A DNA stretch of 64,000 bases, taken from the NCBI RefSeq assembly GCF_007644105.1, contig NZ_VFAC01000001.1, positions 248,001 to 312,000 of the forward strand. The letters run 5' to 3'. Source of the stretch: Elioraea rosea. Its GTDB lineage: Bacteria; Pseudomonadota; Alphaproteobacteria; Acetobacterales; Acetobacteraceae. Numbering within the stretch: position 1 is the stretch's first letter; each line of letters starts with the position of its first letter. This document shows, piece by piece, positions 8,889 to 18,194 of the stretch. The notes beneath the pieces were generated by a model. The model did no database searches and had not been told where the DNA came from. It was given only the letters and a program-made list of their open reading frames with translations. A program made the translations under genes and the position numbers.

Positions 8889-10556
8889 TCAGCCGCCGAA
8901 CTGGCCGCCCCCCTCTCGGGCGAGGGCAATGACCGTTGAGCGCGGCGGCGTGCCCGGCTGCATCTCGGGCCAGCGCGTCGCGGGGCGGGTGAAATCGGCT
9001 CCCTGCTCGAAGCCTGGCGTCCGCACGGCGGTCACGAGCGTCGTGCCTTCTGGCGAGAACGCGAGCCCGCCGATGCGCGCCGCACGTGGCGCGGCATAGA
9101 CCTGGCGCACCACGCCGCGCTGCGCGCCGGCAGCCGTGCCGCAGACGAACACGCCATCGGCGATGTTGGTCGCGCGCTGCAGGCCGGGAACGCCGTTGCC
9201 CTGCGCGGTGCCGATCCAGAGGCGACCGCGCGCATCGACGGCGAGTGCCTCGGGGGCGGCGAGCCACACCCGCGTTCCGGTGCCGTAGCGCGCGCCGGTC
9301 GCCGGTTGGCCGGGGTCGCCCCCGAGAACGAGCACCGCACCGTCCGCGTCGTCGGCCGCATGGTCGCGGTTCGGCGGGATGATCTCCACGACATGGCCCC
9401 AGGTGTTCACGCCGCGCGGGGAGAGCAGGTTGAGCGTCGCGGGCCCGCGCGAGGGGTTGCCGCGGCAGGCGAGGAACACGCGCCCGTCGGGGTGCACGGC
9501 GATGCCGGCGGGGCTGTCGAAGGGGGTCGCCCCGACGCTGCGCGCCGCGGCGCGAAGGTCGATCAGCGCATCCGGCGACGATGGCAGCCGCGCCCAGTCG
9601 AGCCGGGAGGGGCCGACCACCGCGACCGACAGCGTGCCTTCGTCGAGCAGGTCGGCATTGGCGGCGCGGTCGGTCGCGTCCACGGGGCGGGCGGAGACGA
9701 AGCGATAGAGGTGCCCGTCCTGGCGGTTCTCGCTCATGTAGACGACGAGGCGGCCGTCGGAGGCGAGGGCCGGCGCGATGCCGGCGCGCGGAAAGCGGCC
9801 CAGAGCCGTGCGCTTCACGGGAACGGAGGTCGGCTCGAGCGGGTCGAACTCGACGACCCAGCCGAAGCGGAGCGCCTCGTTCGGTTCGGCGAAGCGCGTG
9901 CCGAGCGAGCGCCAGGCGGCGATCTCGGCCGACGCATCCGCCTCGCCGAGAAGCGTGCTTCCCCAGGGCGTCGTCGAGCCGCATTCGGGCGCGATGATGC
10001 CGCGCACCGCCGCGCCCGAGGGATCCTCGGTCGTGCGCTTGCGGACGTCGCCAGCGAGCGGGCCGCCGACGCGGCAGAGCGTGGTTGCCGTCAGTCGCCG
10101 CGCCTGGAAGCCGCCATCGGCGATCACCCAGCGATCGGCCTGCCAGACGAGGTTGATCACGGACGCGCCAACCGACGCGGCCTCGACCTCCGGCAGCGAC
10201 CGGAGCGCGGGGAACATCATCGCCGGGTTGGCGCGCGGATGCGCCACGACGAGGACGAGCCGGCGCACCCCGTCTGCCGCGGGCGGCGGCTGGACCAGGC
10301 CGACCACCACGGCATCCCAGGCGAACTGCGCGGCGGCAGCGCGGGCCTCGGGCGCGTTCGGGCTCCAGGGCGGGGCATCGTAGGTCACGCGGTCGCCCCA
10401 GCGGATCAGCACGTCACGCCGGTAGCCGCGCGCGACGCGGTCATCGAGCGCCACCGGCTGGGCGACATCGGCGATGTCGGTCAGCGCACCCTGGGCGCGG
10501 GCGGCAACGGGCAGCAGCGCCGCGCCCGCGAGAAGCGATCGTCTGGCGACAAGCAT
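8889..10556 (-). CDS. Diverged PhoX-like (DUF839) protein
   Basis: 555 residues. A Tat-type leader is visible (MLVARRSLLAGAALLPVAARAQ). The body aligns by eye to the phoX product: FGWVVEFDPLEPTSVPVKRTALGRF, DLLDEGTLSVA, WGHVVEI and the final STVIAL block are shared. The segment equal to Cys263-Glu278 of PhoX reads PECGSTTPWGSTLLGEAD, so the Cys of the TCEEN motif is lost while one Glu may remain. It is also about 130 residues shorter. Catalysis is therefore uncertain. Its ATG overlaps the stop of the upstream molybdoenzyme gene by one base (TGATG), so the two are coupled. Confidence 0.85.
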   Translation of the reverse strand: MLVARRSLLAGAALLPVAARAQGALTDIADVAQPVALDDRVARGYRRDVLIRWGDRVTYDAPPWSPNAPEARAAAAQFAWDAVVVGLVQPPPAADGVRRLVLVVAHPRANPAMMFPALRSLPEVEAASVGASVINLVWQADRWVIADGGFQARRLTATTLCRVGGPLAGDVRKRTTEDPSGAAVRGIIAPECGSTTPWGSTLLGEADASAEIAAWRSLGTRFAEPNEALRFGWVVEFDPLEPTSVPVKRTALGRFPRAGIAPALASDGRLVVYMSENRQDGHLYRFVSARPVDATDRAANADLLDEGTLSVAVVGPSRLDWARLPSSPDALIDLRAAARSVGATPFDSPAGIAVHPDGRVFLACRGNPSRGPATLNLLSPRGVNTWGHVVEIIPPNRDHAADDADGAVLVLGGDPGQPATGARYGTGTRVWLAAPEALAVDARGRLWIGTAQGNGVPGLQRATNIADGVFVCGTAAGAQRGVVRQVYAAPRAARIGGLAFSPEGTTLVTAVRTPGFEQGADFTRPATRWPEMQPGTPPRSTVIALAREGGGQFGG

Positions 10557-12862
10557 CACGCGTCCTCCGTCTCCGGGGCCTCGTGCACGCGGACGGGCGG
10601 CAGCGGCGCTGCCCAGCGCTCGATCTCGACGAGGCAGGACTGCGCTACCGGCCCCTGCCCGAGGCGGGAGGTGCCTTCGTCGCGCGTCAGGATGTTCGGG
10701 TTTCCGTGCACGCAGAGTGCTCCTGGTTCGCCTGGCGTGGCAGGGTCCATCCACGCGCCCGTCGCCATCGCGACGACGCCGGGAAGGATACCCTCGCTCA
10801 CGACGACGCCGGCGAGGCAGGCGCCGCGTTCGTTGAACACGCGAACGACGTCGCCGGTTGCGAGACCGCGCGCGGCGGCATCCTCCTTCCCGATCAGGAT
10901 CGGCTCGCGGCCCGCCACCTTCGAGGCGAGGCTGACCCGCCCCTGGTCCAGCTGGCTGTGCAGCCGCGTGGCCGGCTGGAACGAGAGAAGATGCAGCGGG
11001 AAGCGCTTGGCCTCCTCGGCGCCGAGCCACTCCTTCGGCTCGAACCACACCGGGTGGGCGGGGCAATCGTCATAGCCGAAGCCGGCGATCGTTTCGCTCA
11101 CGAGCTCGACCTTGCCCGACGGCGTGTTGAGCGGGTTCGCTGCGGGATCGGCCCGGAACTCCTCGAACAGCACGAAGGGCTTCTCGGGTGCGGGGAACTC
11201 GAGATACCCCTGCGCCCAGAACGCATCGAAATCCGGCGTCTCGAGCCCTGCGCGCGTCCAGCCCGCACGGGCCTGGTCGTAGAGGTGGCGGAGCCAGGCG
11301 CTCTCGTCGCGCTGTTCGGTGAAGGCGGGGCGGCAGCCGAGCGCCTCAGCGATGTCGCCGCAGATCGCGAAATCGTCCCGCGCCTGCCCCTGCGCCGGCA
11401 CGGCCTTCTTCATCGCCAGCACATGGCGGTCACGCGAGGAGGCGCCGATGTCGTTCCGCTCGAGCGTCGTGGTCGCGGGCAGGACGATGTCCGCATGCCT
11501 GGCAAGCGTGGTCCACCACGGCTCGTGCACGACGATGGTCTCGGCCCGTGCCCAGGCACGCAGCAGGCGGTTGAGGTCCTGGTGGTGGTGGAACGGGTTG
11601 CCGCCTGCCCAGTAGATCAGCCTGGTGTCGGGATAGGTGATGCGCCGTCCGTTGTACTCGCACACCCCGCCGGGGTTCTCGAGCATGTCGGTGATGCGCG
11701 CCACGGGGATGAACAGCCCCGTCGGGTTCCGCCCGGCATTGAGCTGCGGCACCGGCAGGTCCATCCGCGGGTTGCCCACGCCGTTGATCGAACCGTAGCC
11801 GAAGGTGAATCCGGTACCGGGGCGGCCGATGCCGCCCGTGATCGCTGCGAGCGCGACCGTCATCCAGTAGGGCTGCTCGCCACGGTCCTGCCGCTGGATC
11901 GACCAGGCGGCGGTGATCATCGTCGGATTCGCGGCCATCTCCGCCGCCAGCTCGGCGATCGTTCCGGCGGCGATGCCGGTGATCGGCGCGGCCCAGGCGG
12001 GGGACTTCGCCACGCCGTCGCTCTCGCCGAGGATGTAGGCGCGAAGCCTGTCCCACCCGACGCAGTGGCTCGCGAGGAAGGCCCGGTCCTCCTGCCCCGT
12101 CGTGACGATGGCATGGGCGAGGGCGAGCATCAACGCGGTGTCGGTGCCCGGGCGGACCGGCAGCCACTCGGCGCCGAGCCAGTCGGGCGTGTCCTGCCTC
12201 AGAGGCGAGACGTTGACGATGCGAAGCCCGGAGGCGGCGGCCTCGCGGAGCCAGCGGCGGTACTGCCCCTCGCCCGCCCCGCCGGCGCACACCTCGCCGT
12301 TCTTGAGCGGCAGCCCGCCGAAGCAGACCATCAGTTTCGCGTTGGCGATGATCGATGGCCAGTCGGTCGCCGGGCCCTGGATGCAGTCGTTCGAGCCGAC
12401 CACGTGCGGCATCAGCGTCATGCCCGCCGCGTAGGAGTAGTTCGTCACCTGCCCGGTGAAGCCGCCGGCGGCGCCGAGCATGCGGTGAAGCTGGGTGCGC
12501 GCATGGTGGAACCGCCCTGCGGAGGACCAGCCGTAGCTGCCGCCGAAGATCGAGGCGTTGCCGTGCTCCTTCCTGACCCGGTCGATCTCGCCGGCGACGA
12601 GGCGGATGGCGTGATCCCACTCGAGCGGCACGAAGGCATCGCCGCCGCGCAGGCTTCCCGCCCGCTCGCCTCGCAGCCAGCCGGCGCGGACATAGGGCCG
12701 GTCGATCCGCGTTCGGGAATGGACGATGTCGGGAACGCTCTCGATCAGCATGCCGGGGTGGCGGTCCCCCGCGAAGGGCCGGACGGCGGCGACCCGCCCG
12801 TCCTCGACGAGCGCATCGAAGGCGCCCCAATGGCTGGAGTGGGGAACGGCTGTGAGGGTCAT
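10556..12862 (-). CDS. BisC/TorA-type molybdopterin oxidoreductase
   Basis: 768 residues of the DMSO-reductase family, most like S-/N-oxide reductases such as biotin sulfoxide reductase. Visible are the substrate-site region SIFGGSYGWSSAGRFHHA near residue 100, YGSINGVGNPRMDLPVPQLN, IYWAGGNPFHHHQDLNRL, and the C-terminal molybdopterin-binding VRVFNERGACLAGVVVSEG and HGNPNILTRDEGTS. There is no [4Fe-4S] cysteine motif and no Tat leader at the chosen start, which suggests a cytoplasmic enzyme. ATG at 12862 follows a GAGGA site. Coupling to a Tat-exported PhoX-like gene is unexpected. Confidence 0.9.
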   Translation of the reverse strand: MTLTAVPHSSHWGAFDALVEDGRVAAVRPFAGDRHPGMLIESVPDIVHSRTRIDRPYVRAGWLRGERAGSLRGGDAFVPLEWDHAIRLVAGEIDRVRKEHGNASIFGGSYGWSSAGRFHHARTQLHRMLGAAGGFTGQVTNYSYAAGMTLMPHVVGSNDCIQGPATDWPSIIANAKLMVCFGGLPLKNGEVCAGGAGEGQYRRWLREAAASGLRIVNVSPLRQDTPDWLGAEWLPVRPGTDTALMLALAHAIVTTGQEDRAFLASHCVGWDRLRAYILGESDGVAKSPAWAAPITGIAAGTIAELAAEMAANPTMITAAWSIQRQDRGEQPYWMTVALAAITGGIGRPGTGFTFGYGSINGVGNPRMDLPVPQLNAGRNPTGLFIPVARITDMLENPGGVCEYNGRRITYPDTRLIYWAGGNPFHHHQDLNRLLRAWARAETIVVHEPWWTTLARHADIVLPATTTLERNDIGASSRDRHVLAMKKAVPAQGQARDDFAICGDIAEALGCRPAFTEQRDESAWLRHLYDQARAGWTRAGLETPDFDAFWAQGYLEFPAPEKPFVLFEEFRADPAANPLNTPSGKVELVSETIAGFGYDDCPAHPVWFEPKEWLGAEEAKRFPLHLLSFQPATRLHSQLDQGRVSLASKVAGREPILIGKEDAAARGLATGDVVRVFNERGACLAGVVVSEGILPGVVAMATGAWMDPATPGEPGALCVHGNPNILTRDEGTSRLGQGPVAQSCLVEIERWAAPLPPVRVHEAPETEDA

Positions 12863-13039
12863 GACGGTCCTCGAGGTGTGACCTGAGGTGTTACAACGGC
12901 CTCGTTCCGGGGCCAACCCGGCGAGCCCTGACGGTCACGCGAGGCAGGCGGGCGCCGCAGGGGTCAGCCAGGGGGCTCGGCGGGGTTCCGGGCGGCCGCG
13001 CGAGGGCCTAGGATGGCCCGACCGAGGAAGGAGAATGCC

Positions 13040-14455
13040 ATGACCCCCCCGCCCGCCGGCAACAGCGCCGCTGCCCGCGACATCGCCTCCGTGCTCCACC
13101 CCTATACCGACCTGAAAGCGCACCTGGAGAACGGCCCGCTCGTGATTGCGCGCGGCAAGGGCGTGCGCGTCTATGACGAGGCGGGCAAGGAATACATCGA
13201 GACGGTGGCGGGCCTCTGGTGCGCCGCCCTCGGCTTCGACAACGAGCGGCTGGTGCAGGCCGCCGTGAAGCAGATGCGCGAGCTTCCCTTCTACCACGCC
13301 TTCACGGGCCGCTCGCACGAGCCGATGATCCGGCTCGCCGAGATGCTGCTCGAGCGTGCGCCGGCAGCGAATGGCGGGCGGATGAGCAAGGTGTTCTTCG
13401 CCAATTCCGGTTCGGAAGCGAACGATACCGCGATCAAGATGATCTGGTACGCCAACAATGCCTGGGGGCGGCCACAGAAGAAGAAGATCATCGGCCGCGT
13501 GCGCGGCTATCACGGCATCACCATCGCCTCGGCCTCCGTCACCGGCCAGGTGGCGAACCACAAGGCGTTCGACGTGCCGCTGCCGGGCTTCATCCACACG
13601 ATGTGCCCGACCTACTACCACAACGGGCTTCCGGGCGAGACCGAGGAGGCGTTCAGCCAGCGCTGCGCGGACGAGCTCGAGAAGCTGATCCTCGCCGAGG
13701 GGCCCGACACGATCGCGGCGATGTTCGCAGAGCCCATCCAGGGCGCGGGCGGCGTCGTCGTGCCGCCGCGCGGCTACTTCCCCGCCATCCAGAAGGTGCT
13801 CCGCAAGTACGACATCCTTCTCGTCGCCGACGAGGTGATCTGCGGCTTCGCGCGCACCGGCAACTACTGGGGCTCGCAGACCTACGACATGGAGCCCGAC
13901 ATCCTCGTCTGTGCCAAGGCGCTGTCCTCCTCCTACCTGCCGATCAGCGCGGTGATGGTGAACCAGCGCGTGTTCGACGCGCTCGCGGCGAAGAGCCACG
14001 AGATCGGCACGTTCGGTCACGGCTTCACCTATTCCGGCCACCCGGTTCCGGCCGCGGTCGCGATCGAGACGCTGACGATCTATGACGAGATCGACATCGT
14101 CGGGCACGTGCGCGAGGTCGGCGCGCATTTCCAGGCCGAGCTCCGCCGCCGCTTCCAGGACCATCCGCTGATCGGCGAGGTGCGCGGCATCGGGCTGATC
14201 GGCGCGGTCGAGCTCGTCGAGGACAAGGAGGCGCGCAAGAACTTCGACCCGTCCCGCAAGGCCGGCGCGAAGCTCGTGAAGATCGCCGAGGGCCATGGGC
14301 TGATCTGCCGCGCGATGGTGCTCGACAGCATCGGGTTCAGCCCGCCGCTGATCATCACCAAGGCAGAGATCGACGAGATGCTCGACCGGTTCGAGAGGAC
14401 GCTCGACGACCTCGCCGTGCAGCTCCGCCGCGAGGCGATCGCGCCGGTTTCGTAA
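13040..14455 (+). CDS. Class III PLP-dependent aminotransferase
   Basis: 471 residues. FFANSGSEANDTAIKM, RVRGYHGITIASASVTG, VADEVICGFARTG and the PLP-lysine region CAKALSSSYLPISAVMV identify a class III (omega-type) aminotransferase, which transfers amino groups from amines or omega-amino acids to a keto acid such as pyruvate. ATG at 13040 has AAGGAG 6 bp upstream; an ATG 27 bp earlier is in frame but overlaps that site. It is a single gene, divergent from the molybdoenzyme gene; the 177-bp gap shows no clear operator. Confidence 0.92.
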   Translation: MTPPPAGNSAAARDIASVLHPYTDLKAHLENGPLVIARGKGVRVYDEAGKEYIETVAGLWCAALGFDNERLVQAAVKQMRELPFYHAFTGRSHEPMIRLAEMLLERAPAANGGRMSKVFFANSGSEANDTAIKMIWYANNAWGRPQKKKIIGRVRGYHGITIASASVTGQVANHKAFDVPLPGFIHTMCPTYYHNGLPGETEEAFSQRCADELEKLILAEGPDTIAAMFAEPIQGAGGVVVPPRGYFPAIQKVLRKYDILLVADEVICGFARTGNYWGSQTYDMEPDILVCAKALSSSYLPISAVMVNQRVFDALAAKSHEIGTFGHGFTYSGHPVPAAVAIETLTIYDEIDIVGHVREVGAHFQAELRRRFQDHPLIGEVRGIGLIGAVELVEDKEARKNFDPSRKAGAKLVKIAEGHGLICRAMVLDSIGFSPPLIITKAEIDEMLDRFERTLDDLAVQLRREAIAPVS

Positions 14456-14507
14456 CCGCGAGGGGCCTGTACCGCGCCGGCATCGGCAAAGCCGCGCGAG
14501 GTGCGCT

Positions 14508-15443
14508 TTACCTAGGCGGCAGCGGCGAGCAGGCCGCTGCCGTCGCGATGGCGAGGCGGTAGAGCCTGAAGGCGGCGATGCCGGCTCCGGGGACGGAGGC
14601 GGCAAGCTGCCGGACCACGGGCGTCGCGCCGACGAGGCTCTCGGCCGTCGTCTGCGCCAGCAGGTCCGCCCCCGCCGTCGTCGCCGCGATCGACACCGTG
14701 CGGCGCAAGAGCTTGGCGGTGGCGGCGAGGCCCGGCCGGAACCCGTGCAGCGCTGCCACCTCCCGCACCACCCGAAGCCCGCGCCAGCCCGCGACCACCG
14801 CATCGAGCGACGGCGACGGCACGAGCGCCACGACCGCGCCACCCTCCACCGCCGCGCGCCGGCCAAGCCTGGCGGATTCGGCCGCAAGCGCCAGCGACAC
14901 CCCACCCGCAAGATGCGCCGCGATCTCGCTGACCGACCCCGCAGCCTCGATGGCCGGGATGATGCGGCCCGCCTCAGACACGCGTGCGGCGACGCCGCGC
15001 ACCCAGGCAAGTGCCTCCGACCGCGTCTGGTCCAGGGGCGAGGCAGGGTCGGCGAGCAGGGCGCGAAGCCGATCGACCCGCTTCAGCGATGCGAGCCCCC
15101 GCCATTCCCGCCAGAACGCGGCGGCGACGAGCCCAGCGCCCGCGCCGACCACGCCGAGCGAAAGCCAGCCGAGAACGGCCGAGGCAGCGAACTGCGCCGC
15201 GACCAGGCCGGCGAGCCCGAAGCCTGCCCAGGCGCCGAGCAGCACCGCGGCACCTGCCGCGGCGAGGCTGAGCGTGCCCCACCCTGCGCCTGGAACAGAG
15301 AGCTCCGCCGGTGCCCAGGCGGGTGCGACCGGCCCACCCCGGCCTTCCTCCTCGAGCAGGCCCGGCAGGCGTGGCGCGGCCTCGCGCTCGGCCACCGGCC
15401 GCGCGGCCGGCTCGTCGGTGAAGCCGGGGCGTCGATCGGTCAT
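14508..15443 (-). CDS. YcjF-like DUF697 membrane protein (TIGR01620 family)
   Basis: 311 residues. After a ~60-residue hydrophilic, proline-rich N-terminus there are two hydrophobic segments (about residues 55-80 and 85-115), then an alanine-rich DUF697 C-terminal domain with predicted membrane helices. The start overlaps the stop of the YcjX gene (ATGA), reproducing the ycjX-ycjF pair known from enterobacteria, where it belongs to the phage-shock regulon. The function is probably in inner-membrane stress. It is convergent with the aminotransferase gene. Confidence 0.82.
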   Translation of the reverse strand: MTDRRPGFTDEPAARPVAEREAAPRLPGLLEEEGRGGPVAPAWAPAELSVPGAGWGTLSLAAAGAAVLLGAWAGFGLAGLVAAQFAASAVLGWLSLGVVGAGAGLVAAAFWREWRGLASLKRVDRLRALLADPASPLDQTRSEALAWVRGVAARVSEAGRIIPAIEAAGSVSEIAAHLAGGVSLALAAESARLGRRAAVEGGAVVALVPSPSLDAVVAGWRGLRVVREVAALHGFRPGLAATAKLLRRTVSIAATTAGADLLAQTTAESLVGATPVVRQLAASVPGAGIAAFRLYRLAIATAAACSPLPPR

Positions 15444-16843
15444 GCGAGCGCGTCTCCGAGCACGTCGGCGAGCAGGGTATCGAGGCCGATATGGGGAATG
15501 CCGTTGCGCGCGTGGAGGTCGATCAGCGGCGGGCGGAAGCCCTCGAACAGGAAGGGCGGCGCGGCCCAGTAGGACGCGCCGGGCCGCGTGGCCGGCACAT
15601 GGCCCGGATCGAAGCTGCGGCGCTTCTCCGCCCCGAGGGGGATTCCGGAGACCGCCTCGACGCTGCGCCCGTCGCGCATCACCCGCACGTCCTCCGTCGC
15701 GCGAAGCGAGGCGACGGCATGCACGCTCCTCCCCTCCCCCTTGGCGGCATCGCCGAGAAGGTCGCGCAACAGCGAGGCGAGCGCGGGGCGCATCGTCGCG
15801 GGCACGTGATCGGCCTTCGTCGCGGCGAAGCCGAGATGCGTCGGCTGCGCCTGGCCGAGTAGCCGCGCGAGCAGGCCGTCCCGCCTGAGCGCGCGCGCGA
15901 TCGCGCCGATCGCCCGTGCGGTGTCGTCGAACGCCGCCTCGCCCGCATGCAGGGCGCCGAGCACGTCGACGAGAACGATCTGCCGGTCGAACCGGTCGAG
16001 CCGGCCGCGGAACGCTTCCCGGCGCATGTCGTCGAGATAGGCGGCGTGGCGGTCTGCCAGGAGAGCGGCGAGGGTTCCGGGAAGGGCACGATCGCTCGCG
16101 TCGGGGAGCGGGAAGAAGAACAGCACCGGCGCCTCGCCGCGCGGCCCAGGATTGAGCGCGCGGCCAGGCTGCAGCCAGCGAAGCCCGTGCTCGCGAAGCC
16201 GGTGCAGCGCCTCGCGGTAGAGCGTGTAGCCGCGGCGCGCGACCGATTCGTCGCCTGGGTCGGAGCCGCGCACGCCCGAGAGCCAGGTGAGGAAGGGCGC
16301 GGCCTCCGCCGCACGGAGCGGGTGCGACAGCGAGGCCATGGTCTCGCGCGACCAGTCGGCATAGTCCTGGCCGAGCATCGGCAGGTCGAGCAGCCATTCT
16401 CCAGGATAGTCGAGCACCTCGAGCGTCACGCGCCGAGGGCCTGCGAGGCGGCCGAGCGCGTGCGAGCGGTCGAGCGTCAGCGTCAGCGCGATGCGGGAGA
16501 GATCGGCCGTGCGGTCAGGCCAGGAAGGTTCGCGCCCGGCAAGCGCCTCGAGCTTCGCGTCGAGATCGAAATGCGGAACGGTCGAGCTTCCCGAAGGTGC
16601 GCGCGTGACAGAGCGGAGCCGCGCTCCGTCGCCGATCCGCCGCGCCAGGGCCGGCAGCGTGTCGACGCGCCGGCCCATCGCGAGGAGATTGGCGAGCATC
16701 GAGACGATGAAGACGGTCTTGCCCGCGCGCGACAGGCCTGTGACCGCGAGGCGGATCACCGTCTCGTTCAGCGTGTCGTCGGCGGTGCGGATACCCGTTT
16801 CGAGAAGGGAACGGAGCCAGGCGACGGGATCGGTGGGCAGCAA
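15440..16843 (-). CDS. YcjX-family GTP-binding protein (DUF463)
   Basis: 467 residues. IRLAVTGLSRAGKTVFIVSM places a P-loop at residues 36-43; LEVLDYPGEWLLDLPML and VDVLGALHAGEAAFDD match the YcjX family. It is a cytoplasmic or membrane-associated nucleotide-binding protein of the stress-linked YcjX/YcjF pair. The start drawn is TTG at 16841-16843, 5 bp after the prenyl-synthase stop, because the family has about 30 residues before the P-loop; its ribosome site is poorly spaced, so the start is uncertain. It ends overlapping the YcjF-like gene. Confidence 0.88.
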   Translation of the reverse strand: MLPTDPVAWLRSLLETGIRTADDTLNETVIRLAVTGLSRAGKTVFIVSMLANLLAMGRRVDTLPALARRIGDGARLRSVTRAPSGSSTVPHFDLDAKLEALAGREPSWPDRTADLSRIALTLTLDRSHALGRLAGPRRVTLEVLDYPGEWLLDLPMLGQDYADWSRETMASLSHPLRAAEAAPFLTWLSGVRGSDPGDESVARRGYTLYREALHRLREHGLRWLQPGRALNPGPRGEAPVLFFFPLPDASDRALPGTLAALLADRHAAYLDDMRREAFRGRLDRFDRQIVLVDVLGALHAGEAAFDDTARAIGAIARALRRDGLLARLLGQAQPTHLGFAATKADHVPATMRPALASLLRDLLGDAAKGEGRSVHAVASLRATEDVRVMRDGRSVEAVSGIPLGAEKRRSFDPGHVPATRPGASYWAAPPFLFEGFRPPLIDLHARNGIPHIGLDTLLADVLGDALA

Positions 16844-16848
16844 CGCTC

Positions 16849-17889
16849 CTACCGCACCCGGGCGATGCAGAAATCCACGATGCCTAGAAGCGCCCGGCGC
16901 TCCGCCCCGTCGGGGAACCGGGCGAGCGCCGCGCGGGCACGGTCTCCATAGGCCTCGGCACGACGGACGCTCTCGGCAAGCGTGCCGTGCCGCGCCATCA
17001 GCCGCATCGCGGTGGCGAGATCGTCCTCACGCTGCTCCTGCGCCTCGATGGTGCGCCGCCAGAAGCCGCGCTCCTCCTCGTCGCCCGCCGCGTAGGCGAG
17101 CAGAACGGGGAGCGTCACCTTGCCCTCGCGAAAATCGTCGCCCACCGTCTTGCCGAGGCGCTCCTGCTCTGCGGCATAGTCGAGCACGTCGTCGACCACC
17201 TGGAAGGCGATGCCGAGATTGAGCCCGTAGGCCTCGAGCGCGAGCTCGTCCTCGAGATCGCGCTCGGCCACCACGGCGCCGATGCGCGTGGCCGCAGCGA
17301 ACAGGGCGGCCGTCTTGCAGCGGATCACCTCGAGGTAGCGCGCCTCGTCGGTCCCCAGATCGTTCTGGGTGACGAGCTGCAGCACCTCGCCCTCCGCGAT
17401 GGTGCTCGAGGCGGAGGACAGGATGCCGAGCACGGCGAGCGAGCCGTCCTCCACCATCAGCTCGAAGCTGCGGCTGAACAGGAAATCGCCCACCAGCACG
17501 CTCGCCTTGTTGCCGAACACGGCATTTGCCGAGGCAAGGCCGCGGCGAAGCTGGCTCTCGTCGACCACGTCATCGTGCAGGAGCGTCGCGGTGTGGATGA
17601 ACTCGACGCAGGCGGCGAGGTTCACGTGCCGCTGGCCGCGATAGCCCGCGAGCCGCGCGGCCGCGAGCGTGAGCATCGGGCGCAGCCGCTTGCCGCCCGC
17701 GGCGACGAGATGGGCGGCGAGCCGGGGAATGAGCTCCACCGGGCTGTCCATCCGCGCGACGATGACGCGATTGCACGCCTCGAGGTCATCCGCCACCAGG
17801 GCGGCGAGGACCGACAGCGCGTCCTCAGCCTGCGCGGAAACGCCTGCGTGCCTGTCGTCCACCGTTCTCTGCTCGGCCAAGGCCCGCAC
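16849..17889 (-). CDS. Polyprenyl diphosphate synthase (octaprenyl/decaprenyl type)
   Basis: 346 residues of the trans-isoprenyl diphosphate synthase family, which lengthens farnesyl diphosphate to the ubiquinone side chain. GGKRLRPMLTLAAARL, the first aspartate-rich motif DDVVD (residues 106-110) and the second (VVDDVLD, near 235) are intact, with FREGKVTLPVLLAY after it. The start drawn is a GTG at 17887-17889; the conserved part begins about 25 residues later, so a shorter N-terminus is possible. It heads an operon with YcjX and YcjF and is divergent from the DUF2007 gene, as in many alphaproteobacteria. Confidence 0.93.
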   Translation of the reverse strand: MRALAEQRTVDDRHAGVSAQAEDALSVLAALVADDLEACNRVIVARMDSPVELIPRLAAHLVAAGGKRLRPMLTLAAARLAGYRGQRHVNLAACVEFIHTATLLHDDVVDESQLRRGLASANAVFGNKASVLVGDFLFSRSFELMVEDGSLAVLGILSSASSTIAEGEVLQLVTQNDLGTDEARYLEVIRCKTAALFAAATRIGAVVAERDLEDELALEAYGLNLGIAFQVVDDVLDYAAEQERLGKTVGDDFREGKVTLPVLLAYAAGDEEERGFWRRTIEAQEQREDDLATAMRLMARHGTLAESVRRAEAYGDRARAALARFPDGAERRALLGIVDFCIARVR

Positions 17890-17906
17890 GCGGTTCTCCG
17901 GATTGC

Positions 17907-17937
17907 TTGACCACCCCCTGGTCCCTGTCAGGATATT
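17907..17937 (+). promoter_or_regulatory. Possible sigma-70 promoter
   Basis: TTGACC at 17907-17912 and GATATT at 17932-17937 resemble -35 and -10 elements with a 19-bp spacer, 35 bp before the DUF2007 start. The long spacer makes this weak. Confidence 0.3.
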
Positions 17938-17972
17938 GGCCGGGAGAAAAGCGGGTCAAGGCAAGCGGGCGC

Positions 17973-18194
17973 ATGCTGGAACTGCTCAGGGCCAACGACA
18001 TTGTCAGGCTGAGCTTCCTGCAGTCGATCCTGGCGGAGGCCGGAATCGAGACCGTGGTGCTGGACCAGCACATGAGCATCCTCGAAGGCAGCGCCGCGGC
18101 AATCCCGCGGCGGCTGATGGTCGCGGCGGAGGACGAGCGCGAGGCGCGTGCGCTGCTCGCGGCGGTCGAGCCAGGGGCGGCCGGCGGCGGGTGA
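17973..18194 (+). CDS. DUF2007 small putative signal-transducing protein
   Basis: 73 residues. MLELLRANDIVRLSFLQSILAEAGIETVVLDQH and the closing RRLMVAAEDEREARALL fit the DUF2007 domain, a ferredoxin-like fold of unknown function often annotated as signal-transducing. The ATG at 17973 begins exactly at the domain; the open frame upstream adds 22 unlikely residues. Its stop overlaps the GTG of the methyltransferase gene, so the two are coupled. Confidence 0.82.
   Translation: MLELLRANDIVRLSFLQSILAEAGIETVVLDQHMSILEGSAAAIPRRLMVAAEDEREARALLAAVEPGAAGGG

Noticed and set aside
14456-14507. Possible terminator between the aminotransferase and YcjF-like genes.
   Set aside because: Only imperfect short inverted repeats and no T-run.
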